A DNA stretch of 12,436 nt, taken from the NCBI GenBank assembly GCA_019162915.1, contig JAFLKZ010000113.1, forward strand, positions 19,902 through 32,337. The letters are read 5' to 3'. The translations under genes and the position numbers were made by a program. The notes beneath the pieces are model-generated. The model was not told the origin of the DNA and searched no databases. It was given only the letters and a program-made list of their open reading frames with translations. The DNA comes from Campylobacteraceae bacterium (GTDB taxonomy: Bacteria; Campylobacterota; Campylobacteria; Campylobacterales; Sulfurospirillaceae). Numbering within the stretch: the stretch's first letter is position 1; the number at the start of each line of letters is the position of its first letter. Shown one piece after another: positions 8,325 to 12,436 of this stretch.

Positions 8325-8507
8325 GTGACTAAATTTGCGCTTCGCTTCACAATGGGTGAAGTCGGTACTGCTGCAAAAATTTTATCTGCACCTTTGGGGC
8401 ATACAAATCTTAATACAGTTCACCAGTTTTACCTAAGTGCAAATCATGAAAAAGCATCTCAGATTACCAATCAAACAGTTCAAGAAATAACGCAATCTAG
8501 TAAATAA
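8325..8507 (+). pseudogene. Possible remnant of a tyrosine recombinase (integrase) C-terminus
   Basis: A 60-codon frame starting at GTG and ending TAA. Its segment LGHTNLNTVHQFYL resembles the end of tyrosine recombinases, where LGH, a short Ser/Thr-rich link and the catalytic Tyr occur in this order; the charged tail after it also fits. The expected Arg and His-x-x-Arg motifs upstream are not recognisable, so the enzyme would be inactive. The frame is open only from 8307, after a TAG at 8304; before that stop the same frame begins at ATG 8247 with a good ribosome site. It sits at the boundary between the sensory operon and AT-rich accessory genes, where an integration scar would be expected. 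It could instead be a small unrelated gene; the assignment rests on one motif. Confidence 0.4.
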
Positions 8508-8561
8508 ATTGCTTCTATAATCTTTACAAATTCTCGAAATTTTAATTTATAACCAAGTAAC

Positions 8562-8591
8562 TTGACTTAGTATGCAACTAAATATTATAAT
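8562..8591 (+). promoter_or_regulatory. Strong promoter for the ATPase/primase-helicase pair
   Basis: TTGACT (8562-8567) and TATAAT (8586-8591) are separated by 18 bases, close to the sigma-70 consensus. Transcription should begin near 8598, giving a leader of about 25 bases to the ATG at 8623. The in-frame upstream ATG at 8572 lies inside this promoter, which argues against it as the real start. The -10 box is embedded in one arm of an 11-bp inverted repeat (8584-8594 with 8614-8624). Confidence 0.6.
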
Positions 8592-8624
8592 AACTCAAAT
8601 TATTACAACACAGGTTATTATAAT
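8584..8624. repeat. 11-bp perfect inverted repeat over the -10 box and start codon
   Basis: ATTATAATAAC (8584-8594) is matched by GTTATTATAAT (8614-8624), with a 19-base spacer. The left arm contains the -10 box and the right arm overlaps the ATG of the ATPase gene. Arm centres are 30 bases apart, close to three helical turns, so dimeric regulators on both arms would face the same side of the DNA. The left arm lies before the predicted transcript start, so a DNA operator is more likely than an RNA hairpin. The arms are very AT-rich, which raises the chance of coincidence. Confidence 0.5.
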
Positions 8625-9930
8625 GAAATTTTACAATCGAATTGCAGAATTGGGTCTTTTAAAAAAAGCGGATGACTTAAAAAATGAGCACTCTGTTATG
8701 ACTATATTAATTGGCAGAAGACGTATAGGTAAAACAACCCTAGCACTCCAGCCTTTTACCAAAGAGCCTAAACTCTATTTTTTTGTCTCTAAAAAAGAAG
8801 AGTCTTTGCTATGTGAAGAGTTTCTTGAAGAGATTAAAGACAAACTTGCTTTGCCTATTTTTGGAGAGATAAAAACTTTTGAAAACCTTTTTGCACTATT
8901 AATGCAAACTGCTAAAAGTATTTCTTTTACGTTAGTCATTGATGAATTTCAAGAATTTGAACGCATCAATTCCTCTATTTACTCTGTAATGCAACGAATA
9001 TGGGATACTAACAAGTCATCAACCAAGATGCATTTAATTCTTAGTGGTTCGATTTATTCATTAATGAAAAAAATATTTGAAAACTCTCATGAACCACTCT
9101 TTGGACGAGCAGATTTTAAATTACACCTACAACCTTTTCGTGTCTCTACACTTCAAGAAATTTTAAAAGATTATGATACAAGTTCTGCAAAAAATCTTTT
9201 AGATTTTTTTATATTAACAGGTGGAGTTGCTAAGTATATTGAACTCTTTATCAATGTTAAAGCGTTCGATAGAATTTCTATGATCAATGAAATAGTCAAT
9301 CCCCATGGTCTTTTTTTAGATGAGGGACGTAATCGGTTAATTGAAGAGTTTGGCAAAGAATATGGTGTCTATTTTTCCATTCTTTCGTTAATTGCCAATT
9401 CCAAAACATCCAAGGGCGAGATTGAAAGCATTTTAGAAAAAAATATCTCGGGTTATTTATATCGCTTAGAGAATGATTATAACATCATTAAAAGTATTAA
9501 ACCTATCAACGCTAAACCCAATGCAAAAGTACAAAAATATGAAATCGTTGATAATTTTCTCTATTTTTGGTTTCGTTTCATATTTAAATATCAATCACTC
9601 ATTGAAGCAGGAAGTTTTGAAAAACTCAAAGAAATCATAGTAAGAGACTTTGATATGTTTAGTGGTAAATTCTTAGAAAAACTCTTTGTCGATCAATTTA
9701 AAGAACAACAGCAATTCACACATATTGGCGCTTACTGGGAGCGAGGCAATCAAAATGAAATAGACATCGTAGCAATTGATGAACTTGAAAAAACAATGAT
9801 GATTTGTGAAGTCAAACTCGCTAAAAAACGCTTAGATCAAGCCGTCCTTGAGACAAAGGCTAAAAAATTGTTAGCAGACTATCCTAATTACGCTATCGAG
9901 TGGAAACTTTTGAGTTTAGAAGATGTTTAA
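8623..9930 (+). CDS. Archaeal-type AAA+ ATPase with PD-(D/E)XK-like C-terminal domain (ATPase_2 / DUF234 type)
   Basis: A 435-residue protein from the ATG at 8623. A longer frame begins at 8572, but that ATG lies in the promoter, has no ribosome site, and only the shorter start gives the family-typical beginning MKFYNRIAEL. Walker A is GRRRIGKTT (31-39) and Walker B is LVIDE (Asp107, Glu108). A middle segment (about 235-320) looks like a winged helix followed by YFWFRFIFKY, as in DUF234 proteins. The C-terminus carries NEIDIVA (Asp381) and CEVK (Glu396, Lys398), the spacing and residues of a PD-(D/E)XK nuclease fold. The family is widespread in archaea and patchy in bacteria, and its role is not settled; a nucleic-acid or defence role is inferred. 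It is 13 bases upstream of the primase-helicase and likely co-transcribed with it. Its DNA is more AT-rich than the left part of the window, suggesting transfer. Confidence 0.88.
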   Translation: MKFYNRIAELGLLKKADDLKNEHSVMTILIGRRRIGKTTLALQPFTKEPKLYFFVSKKEESLLCEEFLEEIKDKLALPIFGEIKTFENLFALLMQTAKSISFTLVIDEFQEFERINSSIYSVMQRIWDTNKSSTKMHLILSGSIYSLMKKIFENSHEPLFGRADFKLHLQPFRVSTLQEILKDYDTSSAKNLLDFFILTGGVAKYIELFINVKAFDRISMINEIVNPHGLFLDEGRNRLIEEFGKEYGVYFSILSLIANSKTSKGEIESILEKNISGYLYRLENDYNIIKSIKPINAKPNAKVQKYEIVDNFLYFWFRFIFKYQSLIEAGSFEKLKEIIVRDFDMFSGKFLEKLFVDQFKEQQQFTHIGAYWERGNQNEIDIVAIDELEKTMMICEVKLAKKRLDQAVLETKAKKLLADYPNYAIEWKLLSLEDV

Positions 9931-9932
9931 TT

Positions 9933-9936
9933 AGGA
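9933..9936 (+). promoter_or_regulatory. Ribosome binding site supporting the GTG start of the primase-helicase
   Basis: AGGA lies 7 bases before the GTG at 9944 and within the 13-base gap after the ATPase stop. It is the reason to accept a GTG start here and fits translation of both genes from one message. Confidence 0.55.
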
Positions 9937-9943
9937 TATTTTA

Positions 9944-12181
9944 GTGAATAAGCATATAAAACTAAAAGAGCTAATGGCTCAAAAACGCCTTATTGAAGCT
10001 TCCATTGAGGCATTGAAAAAGGAGTTGACATTTTATCAACTTCCATCGTTTGAAAAAATTGCCCTTTTTAAAAAACGTTTCTTTGCAAGAGTTGATGTCT
10101 ATGCTAAGGAGCGACAGAATAAAAAAGGCTATTATCCGCTAAAAGATACCTATGAAGGTAAACATTTTTCTTATCTTCCACTCACTGATGACGCTATCAA
10201 ACTTCATTTACAAGGAAAAATTAGACTTGGCTCTTATGCAATGCAAAAGCATAATCGCTGTATTTTCCTTGCCATAGATTTAGATGACAAATCGTACAAC
10301 GGTGATTTTTCTCGTTCAAAAGCTCTCGAAGATGCACTATCTATTATTGAAAGTGCAAAAAAATTTGGAGTTACGCTTTATTCAGAGCTTTCCAAATCAG
10401 GCAAAGGTGTGCATCTTTGGATGTGGTTTGATGTGCCAATTATTGCGATTAATGCTCGAAGATTGGGTGATTTAATTCTTAATGATGCTTTTAGTAAAAC
10501 TTCTTTAGCTCTAAGTACCTTTGATCGGTTTTTCCCAAGCCAGGATTTTGTACCAGAGGATGGGTTAGGAAATCTTATCGCTGTTCCTTTACATTTTACC
10601 AGTGCAAAAACCAACAAAGGAACCCTCTTCTTTGATCCAAATACCCTAGAAGTATACGAAAATCAGTTTCTTTTTTTAGAACAGATTGAAGAAGTTCCCT
10701 CTGCTTTGGTGTATGCACTCACCGGTAAAGAAGAGGTGCATCTTTATGCAAATGAATCTTTATATCTTCCTCCATGGGAAAGAGTTGCCGATTGTACTGC
10801 CAAGGTTCCTTTACCTGAAACCATTGAAATCATTTTGGATAATGCCATTTACATTGCAAAAGCTGATCTTTCAAAAAAAGCCATTTATCGACTCATGCAG
10901 TTGGTCACATTCTCAAACCCAGATTATATTAAAGCTCAAAAACTCAAAAAGATTGTGGTACACATTCCACGATTTTTAAGTGCCTTTGAAATAGATGAAA
11001 AATATATTATCTTGCCTCTTGGGGTATTAGAAAATGTTCGTGAGCTCTTTGAAAAAAGTGATTGTCAAATAATTTTTATTGACAAAAGAAGTGCTCCATG
11101 CCTTTTAGATTCACTAAAATTTGGTGCTATCTTAAAAGAAGATCAAATCTTAGCACTTGAAGCATTGATGGAATCAGAAGAAAGAGGCATTTTGCAAGCA
11201 CAAACTGGATTTGGTAAAACACTCATTGCTATAGCACTCATGAGTCAATTAGGATTAAGAACGCTCATATTGGTCAACAAAATTGAATTACTCAAACAAT
11301 GGGTTGACGAAATTACCAAATGGACAGGGCTGACCAAAAAACAGATTGGGGTCTTTCATGGTAGCAAGAAAAAATTACTTGAAACTGTAGATATTGCAAC
11401 CGTACAATCTCTTGCCAATGCCATTGAAGCAGAAGGAGAAAGTGTTATTAGGGATAAATACGGTCTACTCCTTGTTGACGAGTGTCATCACGCCGCTTCA
11501 TACAGTGCGTATCAAGCAATTAAAGCATTTAATGGAACACTAGCTTATGGTTTTAGCGCGACACTACAAAGAGCTGATAGTAAAACTCCATTTGTCAAAT
11601 ATGCCCTTGGTGAAGTCTTATTTACCCATGTGAAGCAAGATGCGCGTATCAAAAAAGTGGCCGAACTAAAAAGCAACTTTGAAAGCCAAGAGAAGGAGTA
11701 CCATGCAATAATATCTGAGCTGGTAGCCAATAACGCTCGTAATCAACTCTTGATAAGATCTATCATGCAAAACATCCATCGTAAAATACTACTTTTAAGC
11801 GATCGAATTGAACACTTAATACTTCTATCAAATGCCTTACATGTAAAAACAATTGATCATGAAATGGTTCATGGTGGCATGAACCCGAAAGAACGTGCGG
11901 TGATGATTACAAAACTTCGCACTACTGGACCTTCTTCTCATGTCATCTTGGGAACAACTAGCTTACTTGGGGAGGGAATGGATCTTAAGAATGTAGATAC
12001 TCTTATTTTAGCCACACCCATCTCTCATCCGTCCAGACTCATTCAAATTTTAGGAAGAATTGGGCGAGATCACACCAGAGAATTGATTGTTATAGATATT
12101 AATGATCATGACAAAATTTTTACAAAAATGTATCACAGACGAACCTCCGTTTATAAATCGCTAGGTTATATGTTTTTGTAA
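9944..12181 (+). CDS. Primase-helicase fusion of TOTE conflict-system type (AEP primase + SF2 helicase)
   Basis: A 745-residue protein from a GTG at 9944 preceded by AGGA with a 7-base spacer. Residues 1-32 look like a coiled coil. An archaeo-eukaryotic primase domain follows (about 60-270): AIDLDD with Asp112 and Asp114 as probable metal ligands, SKSGKGVHLW with His157, and later DGLGNLIAVPLH, the order seen in the primase of TOTE conflict systems. A linker (about 270-400) also matches that family. The superfamily 2 helicase shows Walker A QTGFGKT (Lys425), DECHH (Asp512, Glu513), SAT (538-540) and QILGRIGR (701-708); all core motifs are intact. Known family members are thought to act against invading nucleic acid, but the mechanism is inferred. 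No nuclease is fused at the end; the upstream ATPase, with its PD-(D/E)XK-like tail, could supply one in trans. It ends 11 bases from the convergent Fic gene. Confidence 0.9.
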   Translation: MNKHIKLKELMAQKRLIEASIEALKKELTFYQLPSFEKIALFKKRFFARVDVYAKERQNKKGYYPLKDTYEGKHFSYLPLTDDAIKLHLQGKIRLGSYAMQKHNRCIFLAIDLDDKSYNGDFSRSKALEDALSIIESAKKFGVTLYSELSKSGKGVHLWMWFDVPIIAINARRLGDLILNDAFSKTSLALSTFDRFFPSQDFVPEDGLGNLIAVPLHFTSAKTNKGTLFFDPNTLEVYENQFLFLEQIEEVPSALVYALTGKEEVHLYANESLYLPPWERVADCTAKVPLPETIEIILDNAIYIAKADLSKKAIYRLMQLVTFSNPDYIKAQKLKKIVVHIPRFLSAFEIDEKYIILPLGVLENVRELFEKSDCQIIFIDKRSAPCLLDSLKFGAILKEDQILALEALMESEERGILQAQTGFGKTLIAIALMSQLGLRTLILVNKIELLKQWVDEITKWTGLTKKQIGVFHGSKKKLLETVDIATVQSLANAIEAEGESVIRDKYGLLLVDECHHAASYSAYQAIKAFNGTLAYGFSATLQRADSKTPFVKYALGEVLFTHVKQDARIKKVAELKSNFESQEKEYHAIISELVANNARNQLLIRSIMQNIHRKILLLSDRIEHLILLSNALHVKTIDHEMVHGGMNPKERAVMITKLRTTGPSSHVILGTTSLLGEGMDLKNVDTLILATPISHPSRLIQILGRIGRDHTRELIVIDINDHDKIFTKMYHRRTSVYKSLGYMFL

Positions 12182-12192
12182 TATCACTTATA

Positions 12193-12436
12193 TTAAATTT
12201 TAAGTAAAATTTTTCTATGTTCATGTGAACAAATTTCATAAACGAACTTTGCAAATGTTCCAATGTTTTGTGTAACACTTGCCTCTTCCAAAGCCTTCAT
12301 ATATACATCTCTTTTATCAACTTCAATAATACTCCAAGGAAGCCCACCAGAAACTAACATCGCATTCATAATAAATCGCCCTATACGGCCATTACCATCA
12401 GGATACGGATGAATATAGGTGAAAATGTGATGCCCT
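12193..12436 (-). CDS. Fic-family protein, C-terminal 80 residues (N-terminus beyond the right edge)
   Basis: On the minus strand an open frame enters from the right edge and ends at TAA (12195-12193). It contains HPYPDGNGRIGR, the Fic catalytic motif (HxFx[D/E]GNGRxxR) with Tyr in place of Phe and all key residues present: the base His, the metal-binding Asp, and the phosphate-binding GNGR. A helical tail follows. Fic enzymes usually transfer AMP to protein targets; many are toxins or regulators of a partner. The inhibitory helix that would identify the class is outside the window. It is convergent with the primase-helicase, so it is not in the same transcript, but its position fits an accessory or defence cluster. 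Whether the full gene is intact cannot be seen. Confidence 0.85.
   Translation of the reverse strand, partial: GHHIFTYIHPYPDGNGRIGRFIMNAMLVSGGLPWSIIEVDKRDVYMKALEEASVTQNIGTFAKFVYEICSHEHRKILLKI
12195..12212. terminator. Weak AT-only palindrome between convergent genes, possible bidirectional terminator
   Basis: AAATTTTA and TAAAATTT form 8-base arms around AG, followed by a T run on the plus strand. The stem has no G or C, so it would be unstable as RNA; it also covers the last codons of the Fic gene. Position between two convergent stops is the main argument. Confidence 0.25.

Noticed and set aside
8094..8571. tRNA, CRISPR or insertion-sequence ends in the spacer
   Set aside because: No cloverleaf-like segment, no regularly spaced repeats and no transposase-like frame or terminal inverted repeats were found by eye.
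8572..8622. Upstream ATG (8572) as the start of the ATPase
   Set aside because: It lies between the -35 and -10 boxes of the best promoter, has no ribosome site, and adds a low-complexity Ile/Thr/Gln stretch before the family-typical start.

Overview
The window looks like chromosomal DNA of a Campylobacterota bacterium, most likely Sulfurospirillum or a close relative. This rests on AT-leaning but mixed composition, an isolated TATAAT -10 box with no clear -35 box in front of the main operon, and tightly overlapping genes dominated by large multidomain sensor kinases. The genus is inferred from style, not from a marker gene.

Left two thirds (1-8118, transcribed right to left): one signalling operon. 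Transcription order is a PhnD-like periplasmic binding protein (7242-8084); a membrane-anchored double-Cache sensor piece (6328-7245); a PAS-PAS-histidine kinase-REC-REC-GGDEF protein (3335-6331); a second PhnD-like binding protein (2468-3307); and a second hybrid histidine kinase, HAMP-PAS-HK-REC-Hpt, that runs off the left edge (1-2471). Three junctions are 4-base stop/start overlaps and the fourth is a 27-base gap. No ABC permease or ATPase is present, so the binding proteins probably present a ligand to the kinases, as in AioX/AioS or ArrX/ArrS systems, rather than feed a transporter. One output is cyclic di-GMP synthesis (GGEEF with an RxxD inhibitory site). The Cache piece and the kinase piece appear to be one sensor broken by a single-base shift in a T run at about 6330.

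Middle (8085-8622): mostly non-coding. It holds the operon promoter, a small broken ORF that may be a tyrosine recombinase remnant, and a strong promoter reading right with an 11-bp inverted repeat spanning its -10 box and the next start codon.

Right third (8623-12436): visibly more AT-rich accessory DNA. An archaeal-type AAA+ ATPase with a PD-(D/E)XK-like (DUF234) tail is followed after 13 bases by a primase-helicase fusion of the TOTE conflict-system type. Convergent to them is the C-terminal end of a Fic-family protein, cut by the right edge. This block resembles a mobile genome-defence or conflict module inserted beside the sensory operon.
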